DNA from: Hippopus hippopus
Lineage: Eukaryota > Mollusca > Bivalvia > Cardiida > Cardiidae
Length of the DNA stretch: 64,000 nucleotides
Reading direction: 5' to 3'
Assembly (NCBI GenBank): GCA_946811185.2
Contig: OX328109.1
Coordinates: forward strand, 42,702,129 to 42,766,128
Part shown: positions 41,512 through 51,753 of the stretch, one piece after another
Numbering within the stretch: the first letter of the stretch is position 1
Layout of the letters: every line of letters begins with the position of its first letter
The notes under the pieces: generated by a model
Seen by the model: the letters and a program-made list of their open reading frames with translations, nothing else
Database searches by the model: none
Told to the model about the DNA's origin: nothing
Program-made: the position numbers and the translations under genes

Positions 41512-42593
41512 GACCAGCCTGCATAGCTCAGTTGGTAGAGAGTAACAGGGTTGCATTTAGAGTGCGGGATTGTCGAAATCCCACATTAAAGTCTATAATC
41601 CCGCGAAAACGAAATTTGTTTGTGCACCAAATCCCGCACTAAAACAAAATAGCCGGCAAAAATTGCATGATCGTGCGCACCATAACAGGGAAAAAGAGAG
41701 AAAAAACGACTTCAGGGGAATAACATGTAACAAATTTTGCATGGGTCACCACAATAATCATCCGAGTCTGTTAAATCGTAGACTGTCGGGTCATTTTGAT
41801 CATATCAATAGATGCTTGTCATCTATGTTATGCAGACAAATAGCCCCACTGCAGTGCGCACGCTGTTCATCACCAGTGAGTGGTACCACCAAATGCGAAA
41901 ATTTAGGAAAAATGTCTCCAAAAATTAGGCACTGGCAAATCTGCCGGCGACCATGATTTCTTAAGGCTACAAAATTCTTGAAAGATCATGACTCTGACCT
42001 AAACAGTAAGTGTCAAGTATGAGAAACCACACATCACCGTTTATCTCAACAAGCTAGCGTGTAATGAAAAGCATGATAATATTAATGTCAATCCACTTAT
42101 CTAGAGTAAAATGACATGTTTTGAAGTGACCTACAACCCTTATTGACAAATTCTTGCAATATTATGCGGAAATACTTATAAAATGAAATTACCTGACATG
42201 AAAAAAAGATCGTTGCAAAAACCGCGAAAACCCATGACACAACAAAATGTCATTTTGACATTGTCCGATCAGAGGCACTACAGACTGCCTTGTCAGCTTT
42301 GATAGTGAATTTAAACAATAAATTTACATAAATATCTCTATGAAACAACGGATGGAAACTAAAATCTGTGTCTAATATTGAGGTAAAAACTTATGAAATG
42401 AAAATATTCAACAACACAGATACGGTAGGGTGGGGGTTAGGTCTTTTTGTCTTACAGTGATAGCACTGTAACTAGTGTTAAAGAAGGTACAAGACATTCA
42501 TAAAAACAAAGAAGACTAGAATAAAATAGGGTAAGCCTTTAATGGATGTGATATTTATTATTTTCCCAAAAACTGAAAGAAATAATACATTAG

Positions 42594-42620
42594 CCCTTTA
42601 CCACATTATGGGAACGGCCA
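42594..42620 (-). mobile_element. hp1 terminus fragment
   Basis: AGCCCTTTACCACATTATGG only. Confidence 0.5.
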
Positions 42621-42672
42621 TGAAATTTGTCCCCCCTCTTTACACTTAAAGGGGGGGGGGTGCCCCCATTTT

Positions 42673-43299
42673 TAGCTCCACTGGCCGAAGGCCAGCGAGC
42701 TATTGTCATGGCGTTGTGTCCGTCGTGCGTCCGTCCATCCATCCGTCCGTCTGTCCGTCCGTTAGTCCGTGTGTGCGTCCGTAAACTTTTTCTTTAAAAA
42801 ACTTCTCCTCAGAAACTATTGACTGGATTTTTACCAAATTTCACAGGAATGTTCCTTTGGTGGTCCTCTTTCAAATTCCTTCAAATAATTGTGTTCCATG
42901 AAGAATTCTGGTTGCCATGGCAACCAAAGTAAAAAACCTTTAAAAATCTTCTTCTCCCAAACCGCTATTTGGATAGCATTATTATTTTGCAGGAATGTTC
43001 CTTAGATACAGGTTTACAGAATTCCTTAAAAAAAAAAAGATCTGTCAAAAAACATGGCTTTTATGGGAGACTCATTTTCCTTTTATGGTATAAAGTAAAA
43101 TCTTTGAAAAATTTCTTCTCTAAAACTATTCATTGGATTTCATTGTTGTTTTGCAGGTAAGTTCCTATGGTGGTTGTCTACCAAATTGTTTCTTCAGTGA
43201 GCTAAAATGCAGGATTGAATGATAATTGTTAAAAACTTCCTTTCGCCATTATAGAAATATCAGGCCTGTGGAGCGATACAGGCGCTCAAGCGCCTCTAG
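42673..43299 (+). mobile_element. HINE-like (Helentron-associated) element, single unit
   Basis: 5' subterminal repeat GCTCCACTGGCC (42676-42687), (GTCC)n microsatellite at about 42718-42780, 3' subterminal repeat GGCCTGTGGAGC (43263-43274), hairpin AGGCGCTCAAGCGCCT (43280-43295), terminal CTAG, flanked by T. No coding capacity. Confidence 0.88.
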
Positions 43300-43624
43300 T
43301 TCTGAAGGTGACCGGGGACAGCCCCCCTATTTGAAAATTTCTAGATGCAACCCTGAGAGTAAGACTAGTGAATGTGATGTTTTGGGTCACTTGAGGATGT
43401 GGGTTTGATTCACATGGCTGACCATCTAAAATTTCTTACAGTCTTTCTGATGAGATGTTAAACCGAGGTCCCGTGTGACGGTGCTATACACCGAGCATGT
43501 TAAAAAACCTGGCATAACTTAGGATGGGTTTTGTCCTGTATCTGCACTATCCCCCAGTAATGATACTAACAGCCATATGGGCAACCGGTGGCAACGATAA
43601 ACAAACTCCAATCAATCAATCAAT

Positions 43625-43705
43625 CCACAGTTTGAGACGCATTTAGTCTGTCGTCTGTAAATGCTTTGCATATGGACAAGTCTGAAATTTTGTTGTGTGG
43701 TCTAT
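43625..43705 (-). mobile_element. hp1 fragment, right end
   Basis: GTTTGAGACGCATTTAGTCT to AATTTTGTTGTGTGGTC; starts right after the SINE-3 tail. Confidence 0.7.
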
Positions 43706-43762
43706 GATATCCAAGTGCCATCAAATTTTTAACCAATGGTCTTCTACTGATGCATTGAAAAA

Positions 43763-43905
43763 ACTTAAATCTTCACCATACAATCAAACTTTCAGACTCA
43801 TCGATGTGGCTTAAGTGTTGGGCTTTATCTTTGAAAGGATTGTCTTTTTCCCACAGTGTTTTCCGCCTTCCTCCGGGAAACAAAGGATTGTATTGTAAAG
43901 GAATG
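43763..43905. mobile_element. hp1 relic
   Basis: CTTCACCATACAATC, CTTTTTCCCACAGTGTTTTC, GTATTGTAAAGGAATGA. Confidence 0.5.
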
Positions 43906-43976
43906 AAATTTGTCTGTTAAATACATTAACTGACTTCTTTTTTTTCCCCCCCTCTTTAATTTTTCGCATAAGATCC

Positions 43977-44201
43977 TTAACCCTTTACCGCACAATGCTG
44001 ACTTTTAACGACCCTGGAAAAAAGTCTTTTGAAAACATTGTGGGAAAAGGAGAAAATGCTGGTAACCAGCATTTTCTCTTTTTCCCACAATGTTTTCTAC
44101 CCAGTCAAAAAAAAAGTCGCACCATTTGAGCCTCACTGAAATTGTCATCTGCTTTGAATCTGGACAAGGCTTACATTTTTTGTTGTCTTGTAAAAGGTTA
44201 A
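43977..44201 (-). mobile_element. hp1 MITE, complete
   Basis: TTAA both ends; subfamily a; palindrome with one mismatch. Confidence 0.95.
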
Positions 44202-44517
44202 AACGATCTGTTTAGACTATCTCAATGTGAATTTTGTGCTTGTATGCATTTAACAACATGGCAAATAGTGAAAATTGTTATTTATGAACCTTTAATCCTT
44301 TTGCCATAATGTTGTGGCCTGTTGCAAGGGGATTGAACTTTTCTGAAAGTGGTACTTAAGTTGAAAGCAAAGTGTAGATCTATATAAATGGGATGCATTT
44401 GCTTTCAGATGCTGCAGTCTGACAGCAATTTATCATGTTTGTTAAAGTGTTTGAAAATGTTTAATCTTTCAGAACTTACACCCTTTCTGATGCTGTATTT
44501 GTTTCATACAAATGGCT
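44202..44517. other. Unassigned sequence
   Basis: No family recognised. Confidence 0.3.
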
Positions 44518-44812
44518 TGATTGATTGATTGATTTTATGATGTTTAATGCCGTTTTCAACATTATTTCAGTTATTGCAGTGGCCAGTGCACCTATCCATG
44601 CTTTCCTGAAGTTTCCGTTACCAGTACTCCAGCCAATATTTTTTCCAAGCCACTGGCTACTTTCACACATGACCATCGTCAAAACAATTGTCAGCAGTGA
44701 GAGACGAATGAATCCTGTTGCAATGAAATTTCATCAATCCTCGGAAAGAAATTAGCTGAGTGGGGGATCAACCAGCAAGCTCCCATGCTCAAGTCCTGTA
44801 CTCTACCGACTG
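44518..44812 (-). mobile_element. SINE-1, nearly full
   Basis: Left TTGATTGATTGATTGATTTT tail, right head ends at CTCTACCGACTGG, lacking the first bases of the tRNA-like part. Confidence 0.9.
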
Positions 44813-44859
44813 GCACAAACGTCTTCAATACACACTGGTATGAAAGTCGATGCAATTGT

Positions 44860-45080
44860 GTTGGGACAGACAAACAATCCTGCATTTTAATAAACTTTAA
44901 GGATAAGGCTTTTGAAAAAGATAGGGGGAAAAGTGAAAAATCCTGGTGACAAGCGTTGCTCCTCTTCCAACTCTGGTGACAGGCATTTTTTCCTTTTTTC
45001 ACAATGTTTTTTTACCCTTAGAAAGACGGATCCTATCATTTGAGCCACATTGATTTGCTGTTAGCAAGTCTTGAATTTTG
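44860..45080 (-). mobile_element. hp1 MITE, decayed, stem partly duplicated
   Basis: TCCTGGTGACAAGCGTTGCT and TCTGGTGACAGGCATTTTTT are two versions of the apex region. Subfamily a arm follows. Confidence 0.75.
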
Positions 45081-45081
45081 T

Positions 45082-45322
45082 TGATTGATTGATTGATTGA
45101 TTGTTTCTTATGTCAATGTCTACATTATTGCCGTGTTATCAAGTCAGCAGCTTACTATAATATTTGTGTGCACTCTGGGTTTCACCAATTCTTAAGGCTA
45201 TGCTTCTAAAGGGTCTTGCTTGAGGACACTCATGTGAAAAATTCAGCGTCTCTAGTGAGGATTGAACCAGAGGCCTTTAAGTTACGAATTTTACTCCTTT
45301 ATTTCAAAGCCATGCAGGACCC
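45082..45322 (-). mobile_element. SINE-2, full length
   Basis: AATC tail at the left (TTGATTGATTGATTGATTG), GTCTTGCTTGAGGACACTCA in the body, and a tRNA-like head ending GCCATGCAGGACCC. Confidence 0.75.
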
Positions 45323-45623
45323 CTCTAATTTCATAAAAAAAAAGAATAAGTAGGTTAATTAATTAGGGTCAGATTTAACTTTGGTTAGAAGTCTTCAAGG
45401 TTGACTTTTTAAAATCAGTAATTTGATCAGGGACTATGATTGTTTTTGTGTCTTTTTTAATGAATTATTGATATTATTTACACCCGAACTCTTTATGCAG
45501 AATGCCTTTGGACTTTTGTATATACTGAAGATCAAGATCAGACATCCTGATTCATGTTGTATTCATCCCTACCTTTTTTGTCACTAGTAAAAGAAAGTAC
45601 CATAGCTTGCCAAAAAGATTTTA
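45323..45623. other. Unassigned, with an hp2 half core
   Basis: GAAGATCAAGATCAGACATC at 45525. Confidence 0.35.
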
Positions 45624-45836
45624 GAGCCATGCTATGACAAAAGGGGGCTTATTGCATATCCGTGATCCATGATACCAAGCAAGTCATCACATGATTATGG
45701 TTTCATAAAATCCGTTTATGTCTAACAACTGACTGAATCATGAGGTACACTGGTCCTTTGACATGCAGAAAATTTACCAACAGCAAATGGTTTTTGCCCA
45801 TGTCAGTCTGTGCGGAACTTTCACAGAGCATGGCTT
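45624..45836 (-). mobile_element. GAGCC element, reversed
   Basis: GAGCCATGCTATGACAAAAG to TTCACAGAGCATGGCTT. The right inverted end lacks the TTAATGCAT part; the central hairpin is half deleted. Confidence 0.83.
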
Positions 45837-45879
45837 ATTTAATAGTCAATATGGAAATTCCTCCACCAGTCATGAGTAT

Positions 45880-46050
45880 TCAAAATATTGGGGGTGAAAA
45901 GAGAAAATACTGATAACTAGCTTTTTCTCTTTACCCTGTGTTGTTTTCTGCTTTCTCAAAGGAGAACTACATCATTTGAGCTACAATTGGTTGTCTGCAA
46001 AAGTTTACAATATGAACATGACTTAAATTTTGACGTTTTGTAATAAGTGT
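45880..46050 (-). mobile_element. hp1 MITE, left end missing
   Basis: ATATTGGGGGTGAAAAGAGA, TACTGATAACTAGC; subfamily a. Confidence 0.75.
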
Positions 46051-46059
46051 AATAAGTTG

Positions 46060-46271
46060 TTAGGCCTTTCCCAAACAACCCTGTGTTTTCACGACCCTGA
46101 TGAAGACCCCTTCTGAAAACATTATTGATAAAGGGAGGAAATGCTGGTAGCCAGCATTTTCTCCTGTTGCCACAAAGTTTCTGGCCTGTCAAAGAGCCTC
46201 AGTTCATTTGGTTGCATGTAGATGCTTTTAATTTAGAAGAGTCTAAAATTTGAAGTTTGGGAAAGGATTAA
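46060..46271 (-). mobile_element. hp1 MITE, near complete
   Basis: TTAGGCCTTTCCCAAAC to TTAA 46268-46271; AAACATTATTGATAAAGGG stem. Confidence 0.85.
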
Positions 46272-46282
46272 TATGATTATAG

Positions 46283-46496
46283 TTTTGTACCAAACTATGA
46301 AAGTGTTTTGAAAACATTGAAGGTAAAATGGGTAAAAAAAAACAGGTAAACAGCATTTTCCTCCTTCTCCCATAGTGTTTTCACCACTATTTCAAAGAAA
46401 AATCCAATAATTATTGTTTGCGAGAGATTAACAAATTTTGTTTTCAAAATCATTTCTCAGGTCATTGAAACCTGGGATTGCGTGGTAAAGTGTTAA
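46283..46496 (-). mobile_element. hp1 MITE with rearranged right part
   Basis: After a normal palindrome and CACCACTATTTCAAAGAAAA, the sequence switches to TTTCTCAGGTCATTGAAACC and GGTAAAGTGTTAA, i.e. a short arm at both ends. Confidence 0.75.
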
Positions 46497-46572
46497 TTGG
46501 GTGAATGAATGTTATGCTTGGGTAAGGTTCAGAAGAATCAAAGCTTTGACACCATTTAATGTTAATGCTGTG

Positions 46573-46626
46573 CTTGGGAGACAAGATTTTAAACTCGTCC
46601 GAATTTTAAGTGTTTCCTGATGGCAG
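46573..46626 (+). mobile_element. hp1 fragment
   Basis: GACAAGATTTTAAACTCGTC, CGAATTTTAAGTG. Confidence 0.55.
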
Positions 46627-46819
46627 ATAAACCCTTTTGAGGACCTTTTGTGGACAGTGTAGATCAAGATCAGGCTGCACAGAACGTGCAGTCTGATCCT
46701 GTATCTACACTGTCAGATAAGGAGACATTTTTATCCAGAATCTAATTTTTTTTGAAATAGCATTATTCAGGGTTTTACCATCAGCTTGAAAGTGTCACTT
46801 AACTTATTTAGTAGGTTAA
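46627..46819 (-). mobile_element. hp2 MITE, near complete
   Basis: Palindrome 46657-46720 nearly perfect. Right TTAA 46816-46819 is shared with the next hp1 copy, as at 29807. Confidence 0.88.
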
Positions 46820-47044
46820 CTCTTTACCACACAATCCCGACTTTTAACGACCTTGAAAAAAAAAGCCTTTTGAAAACATTGTGGGAAAAGGAGAAAATGC
46901 TGGTAACCAGCATTTTCTCCTTTTCCCACAATGTTTTCTCTCTTCCCAAATCAAATTTCAATTTTTCAGTCCCATTTATTTTGTCGTCTGCAAATGCTTT
47001 CAATTTGGACCAGTCTATAAATTTGTCGTTTGGTAAAGAGTTAA
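46816..47044 (-). mobile_element. hp1 MITE, complete
   Basis: TTAA 46816-46819 and 47041-47044; subfamily b; perfect palindrome. Confidence 0.96.
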
Positions 47045-47046
47045 AG

Positions 47047-47547
47047 GTAAAATGAAACTTAGATGATTGTTTTTGCCTTTCGAAAGCTAGAAAACATTGG
47101 GAGTAAAAGAGAAAATGCTGATTTAATACCAGGGATTTTTCCTTTTCCACCAATGTTTTCTAAAGCCTTCTTCGTCAGGGTCATTGAAACTGGGGCCAAG
47201 CCCCGGTAGCTCAGTCGGTAGGGTGCAGGACTTAAGAACAGGGGGTCGTGGGTTCAATCCCTGGCTTGGCCAATTTCTTTCCGAGGATTGATGATAGTCA
47301 TTGTGACAGGATTCATTCCTCTCCCACCGCGGACTATTGTTATGACAATGATTATGTGGGAAAGCAGCCAGTGGCTTGGAAAGAAAATTGTGCGGAGTAC
47401 TGGTAAAAGAGACTCCAGGAAAGCATGAATAGGTGCACTGGCCGCCGCGATATAAGTGAAATAATGTTGAAAACGGCGTTAAACACCAAGCAATCAATCA
47501 ATCAATCAGTCATTGAAACTGGGGATTGTGTGGTAAAGGGTTTGCAG
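47047..47547 (+). mobile_element. hp1 MITE interrupted by SINE-1
   Basis: Left terminus deleted. Palindrome arm AACATTGGGAGTAAAAGAGA. The right arm is split at GGGTCATTGAAACTGGGG by the SINE and ends GTGTGGTAAAGGGTTTG. Confidence 0.88.
47196..47508 (+). mobile_element. SINE-1, full length with a perfect 16-bp target duplication
   Basis: GTCATTGAAACTGGGG at 47180-47195 and again at 47509-47524. A box TAGCTCAGTCGGTAG, B box GGTTCAATCCC, tail (AATC)n. Probably among the youngest SINEs here. Confidence 0.96.
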
Positions 47548-47751
47548 GATTGTAAGAAAACAGGATACTTTTGTAAAGGGTTTAATGGGTTTTTACTACA
47601 ATGGAGATTTAAATCTGACAAGTGAATGAAGATTTGGAAAATGGAACTTTGCAAAGAAAATCAAGGTTTTTAGTGTGTGTGTGGAGTAAGCTTTTGTGAG
47701 AAGTGCTTACTGTTTGTTAATGCTGTCACTACTAATAGCTCTAGCAGCTGA

Positions 47752-47812
47752 TGTAGATCAAGATCAGACTGCACAGAACACGAAGTCTGATCTTGGATCT
47801 ACACTGTCTGCT
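47752..47812. repeat. hp2 hairpin core
   Basis: GATGTAGATCAAGATCAGAC against GTCTGATCTTGGATCTACAC; AACACGAAG apex mutated. Confidence 0.85.
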
Positions 47813-47832
47813 GCTTGATGCTGAACTGTGAC

Positions 47833-48043
47833 TTAACCCTTATCCTGGTAAATAACTTAAATGAAATTTTCAGTTTGATAGTAAAAACAAAATATTGCTT
47901 TTTCAAAGTTATGTGTTTGGGAATAATATCTCCTTCTCAGACAGTATAGATCAAAGATCAGACTGCACGTTCTGTGCAGTCTGATCTTGATCTACACTGT
48001 CCGCAAAAGGTCAGTGAGTAGTGCTTAGCAGCCTAAGGGTTAA
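47833..48043 (+). mobile_element. hp2 MITE, complete, reference copy
   Basis: 211 bp, TTAA 47833-47836 and 48040-48043, ends TTAACCCTTATCC and GCCTAAGGGTTAA, palindrome 47942-48002. Confidence 0.93.
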
Positions 48044-48171
48044 ATCACCTTCATCTGCTGTAGAAATCATGAAACTTTTAGACCACACTGTTACAACAGT
48101 GAAGTTCATTTAGTTGGCTGTAAATGAGTTCGGTTATTTCAGCATCTCAGCAAATCTAGATGCTTTTGAAT

Positions 48172-48343
48172 ACAGTGTATTTCAAGATTGGTGTGCACAG
48201 AATGTCCAGCCTGGTCTTGGATGTAAACAGTGGGACTTTTCTTTGTGATTACCTTGTTACCTCAGCCTTGTGCAATGTTCATTCAAGATTGGACATCATG
48301 TTATATGCAGTTTGATCTTAATCTACACTGTCTGCAAATAAAT
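48172..48343. repeat. Two decayed hp2 cores
   Basis: 48172-48235 (GTGTATTTCAAGATTGGTGT against GGTCTTGGATGTAAAC) and 48285-48343 (CAGTTTGATCTTAATCTACA). Confidence 0.6.
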
Positions 48344-48539
48344 TAGAGCTTAACCCTTCAACCAAGCAATCACCTTGAGGAAGAATGTTTTCGAAAACAA
48401 TTTGCAGGAAAAGGAGAAAATGCTGGTAACCAGCATTTTGTCCTTTTCCCACAATGTTTTCTACACTGTCTAAGAAATATTTTATGATTTTAAACCACAG
48501 TTGATATGTCGTCTCAAAATGCTGTCCAATTGGACAAGT

Positions 48540-49598
48540 CAGGCCTTGAGAATTCCATTCGTCCGCTCGTCATGACGAGTGAGCTCGGCTATCGGACGAG
48601 CAGAAATTTGCAAATGGTCGTCCTACCGGACGAGGAAGAAAACTGAACAACTTTGCAAATGATATAAACAATCAGGATTAAAGACAAGTCTTAGTCTATT
48701 GTGACAAAAAAAGCGATGTTTTTGTCCCGTAATCAACTTGAAAATGTAATTCGAATCTTTCATTATGAATTCGATCAGCTGGGCATCGATAAACCTTTAA
48801 TTCAAGGCAGTCAAACACCCAGAAGATATAGATCGATGTAGTATAAATTGCCGTCGCCGTCCTAAAATGTCTAGTTTATTCAGAGCCATATGCATGTTTA
48901 AAAAATACATTTGAGCCGTGCTCTGGCAAAAGGGGGCTTAATGCATCTCCGTAATCCATCATACCAAGAAAGCCATCACATACTTATGGATCCATAATAG
49001 CCACTTTTTTTAACAACCGACTCAATCATGAGGTAGACTTATCCTTTGACATGCAGAAAATCGACCAATAGCAAAAAGTTTCGGCCCAGGTCAGCCTGCG
49101 CGGACTGCGCAGGCTGACCTGGGTCGATACTTTTCGCAGATGCATTAAGCCCCCTTTTCACAGAGCATGGCTCATTTAAAATGAACCAGAGCCAAATTGA
49201 ATGATGTGAATTGAATTGTGTAAATTCTACTGACAAAATTATTAAAAATACGATATTTTAAACCGGTTATTAAATGTTATCACTCTTTCCGTTTTTCCGG
49301 TACATTCCGTTTGCATTTTAGTCATGTCGGTTTGTTGCTATAAATAAAAAGCTGATGACTCGGTTTCGGGCGTCTGCGAAAGTTTGTTAAAAAATGACGG
49401 ACATTGGAAGCTTCTTCGAAAAGAAAGACGATGAGAAGCTGCAGTCTTTTGTTTGAATTAAATAAAACGTTACATATTTGGATTATTGATTTTTATATCT
49501 TACCTGCAGGACGAGTAAAAAGCTATGAAGGACAAGTGAATTTTTTATTCCACTTGTCCTGCAGGACGAGTGGATCTTGAAAAAAATTTCAAGTCCTG
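48540..49598. mobile_element. hAT-like TIR element, 1059 bp, with a nested GAGCC element
   Basis: Ends CAGGCCTTGAGAATT and AATTTCAAGTCCTG (imperfect inverted repeat), flanked by CAAGT/CAAGT, a 5-bp duplication like the element at 14834. Subterminal GGACGAG/CTCGTCC words alternate with ACTTGTCC. A small frame at 49394-49456 reads GSFFEKKDDEKLQSF, resembling the SFF-containing start of some hAT transposases; nothing follows it. Confidence 0.82.
48912..49173 (-). mobile_element. GAGCC element, complete, reference copy
   Basis: 262 bp; ATTT on both sides (48908-48911, 49174-49177). Central palindrome CCCAGGTCAGCCTGCGC...GCGCAGGCTGACCTGGG; inverted ends over 30 bp. Confidence 0.94.
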
Positions 49599-49632
49599 CA
49601 AGTCCAAAGGTTTGTCTGTTGATAAAGATTGA

Positions 49633-49734
49633 AGGAGCTTACTCACTTCTCTTGACACAAAATTTGAAAATATCCTTGTAAAGTACAGGTAGTACTGTGA
49701 AAATTACGATGTAATGCACTTGTTCATGCAAACA
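49633..49734. other. Unassigned sequence
   Basis: No family recognised. Confidence 0.3.
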
Positions 49735-49810
49735 CATTGTGGCAAAAGGAGAATTCGTTAATTGCTAGGAATTTCTTATTTTGCCGCAGTGTTTTTACAA
49801 AAATGAGCAA
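49735..49810. repeat. Short hairpin variant
   Basis: ACATTGTGGCAAAAGGAGAA...TTCTTATTTTGCCGCAGTGT; the same class as 10.9-11.4 kb. Confidence 0.65.
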
Positions 49811-49855
49811 CTGCACTAAGAAGAAGATACTTTTTCTGATGATGATTAGGACATG

Positions 49856-50099
49856 TTAACTCTTTACCAAAAGACAAAATTTTAGACTTGCCCAAATTGA
49901 AAGCATAATTTGCAGACAACAAATTCAGAGTTACTCAAAAGTTACTCAAAACCTGAGACTTTCCTTTCAAAGGGTAGAAAACATTGTAGGAAAGGGGAAT
50001 TGCTGGTTACCAGCATTTTCTCTTTTTCCCCCTGCAAGACTTTCAAAATGTTTATATCTTTGGGTCATCAAAACCTGGCATTGTATGGTAAAGAGTTAA
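49856..50099 (+). mobile_element. hp1 MITE, complete
   Basis: TTAA both ends; local duplication GAGTTACTCAAAAGTTACTC in the long arm; subfamily b. Confidence 0.92.
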
Positions 50100-50320
50100 C
50101 TCTTTACCACATGACAAAATTTTAGACAGACCCAAATTGGAAGCATTTCCAAAGGACATAGCACAAAGCACAAGTAATGGATTTGTCTGTAAAAGAAAAG
50201 AAAACATTGTGAGAAAAGAAGAAAATGCTGGTTACCAGCATTTTCTCCTTCTCCCACAATGTTTTCAAAAGCTTTCTTTCTCAGGGTCGTTAGAACTTGG
50301 GATTGTGTGGTAAAGGGTTC
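50096..50320 (+). mobile_element. hp1 MITE, head-to-tail
   Basis: Shares TTAA 50096-50099; right end GGTAAAGGGTTCAG. Confidence 0.92.
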
Positions 50321-50433
50321 AGAGTTGGAAAAGTACTATAATTTGGGATAAATGTTTTGAATTATTATGGGCAGGGGCATTTTCGTGTGATTTATCTGTA
50401 AAATAACCTGTTTATATTGTGAATGCTGAAAGT

Positions 50434-50570
50434 TTTAACTCAATTCCACCCACAGACGACTTCAATTGTTATGCAGCAGGCAACTTAGGAAAATATTGTG
50501 GTTAAGAGAGAAAATTGTTTATAAGTAGCATTTTTTCCATTTTTACACATTGTTTTTACAAGTATATATG
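50434..50570 (+). mobile_element. hp1 MITE, decayed
   Basis: TTTTAACTCAATTCCACCC, ACAGACGACTTC, TATTGTGGTTAAGAGAG. Confidence 0.6.
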
Positions 50571-50748
50571 TTATAAATCTCATTTCATGTTAATTTTTTA
50601 TATCTTAAAATTTTGCCATCTTGCAGAGAGTGAAGGGGAGAATGAGTTATGGAGGGGAGAAAATAGGCCTGATATTGAATGGATAATTTGGAAAATTTGA
50701 AGTGGAATATTGTATGTGTGGTGATAGTGCATAGATAGTGAATGAAAT

Positions 50749-50975
50749 ATCTCTTGCCAGACGAGAAAATTTTGGACATGTCCAAATTTAAAACATTTGT
50801 AGATGACAAATGAAATCAGAGCTTTATGGTGAGATTTGTCTTTGAAAAGGTTGAAAACATTGTGGGAAAAGAAGAAAATGCTGGTAACCAGCATTTTCTC
50901 CTTTTCCCACTCTGTTTTCAAAAGCTTTCTTCCTGCAGGCTTGTCAAAACTCAGGATTTTGTTGTAAAGGGTTAA
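50749..50975 (+). mobile_element. hp1 MITE, near complete
   Basis: TCTCTTGCCAGACGAG start; right TTAA 50972-50975; subfamily a. Confidence 0.9.
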
Positions 50976-51080
50976 CACTGTACCGTAGGACAAAACTTTG
51001 GGCCGTAAAGCGCTTAAAAACAGCAAATTAATACTGTAGCTCAAGTTATGGAATTTGTATTAATTTTGTGATAGTAAACA
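50972..51080 (+). mobile_element. hp1 fragment, left arm, shares TTAA
   Basis: TTAACACTGTACCGTAGGAC, GCTCAAGTTATGGAATTTG; lost before the palindrome. Confidence 0.75.
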
Positions 51081-51504
51081 GAATTGGGAATTATAAAGAT
51101 CTATTCTTATGGAAAAATTATTGTTTTTCTCAAAAAACTGTTTCGAGTTTTATCTGAGTGTTTAGCAGAAGAGCCGGAAACAATGGTTTTACCGTAAGTC
51201 AAGTTGTCGAGAACGATGACTGGTTGAATCAAAGAAACTATCATTGTTGATGGCTCCAAGCCTTTCATGTCCACTTTTGGATGAGAATAATATTTTTGAA
51301 AAGTGTTTTTTGACATCAAAATGAACAGGACTCTTAAGTGTCAAAAATGTCTGAATTTTGTGTCCATTAAAATAGAGTCCAAAATGGTGTCTGCATTCGT
51401 GTGAGAAGCATACTTACTGGTTAGTGTTTCTTCAGTCAATTCATTACAGTATTAGGATTTCTGAAACAGAATCACAGCTCAACACCTTTAAAACATCGTT
51501 TGAA
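51081..51504. other. Unassigned sequence
   Basis: The 70-codon minus frame at 51107 includes MKGLEPSTMIVSLIQPVIV, but no splice context supports it. Confidence 0.3.
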
Positions 51505-51731
51505 TTAACTGTCCACCAAACCATCCAGTGTTATGATGACCTTGAAGAGAAAGGCTTTTGAAAACATTGTTGGAAAAGAAGAAAATGCTGGTAACCAGCA
51601 TTTTCTCCTTTTACCACAATGTTTTCTTTTCTTTCAAAGGTAAATGTTTTTCTCTGAGCCACATATTATATCTTGTCTGTAAATGCTTTCAGTTTGGACA
51701 AGTCTAAAAAAATTTTTGGTAAAGAGTATAG
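51505..51731 (-). mobile_element. hp1 MITE, near complete
   Basis: TTAA 51505-51508; right end TTTTTGGTAAAGAGTAT; subfamily a. Confidence 0.9.
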
Positions 51732-51753
51732 TAATAATCAACACACAAATTGG

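Larger units (their letters stand above)
41546..43355. mobile_element. hAT-like TIR element, 1.8 kb
   Basis: Ends CAGGGTTGCATTTAGA and TCTAGATGCAACCCTG (15 of 16 complementary). AGAGTAA flanks both sides (41539-41545, 43356-43362). If the last G is counted as flank the duplication is 8 bp, GAGAGTAA, the usual hAT length. The interior holds GTGCGGGATT inverted words, a 128-codon frame (41570-41956) I do not recognise, and a HINE-like element. Confidence 0.85.
41512..43621 (+). mobile_element. SINE-3 split by a hAT-like element
   Basis: Parts 41512-41545 and 43356-43621. A box TAGCTCAGTTGGTAGAG at 41525-41541, B box GGGTTTGATTC near 43400. The body has GATGAGATGTTAAACCGAGG, and the tail is CAATCAATCAATC. 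Confidence 0.87.
48350..49632 (-). mobile_element. hp1 MITE split by a hAT-like element
   Basis: Parts 48350-48539 and 49599-49632. TTAA 48350-48353; CAAGT duplicated at the junctions; right end GTTGATAAAGATTGA. Confidence 0.9.

Noticed and set aside
41570..41956. 128-codon frame inside the hAT-like element as a transposase
   Set aside because: Starts in the subterminal repeats; no catalytic motif or zinc finger could be identified.
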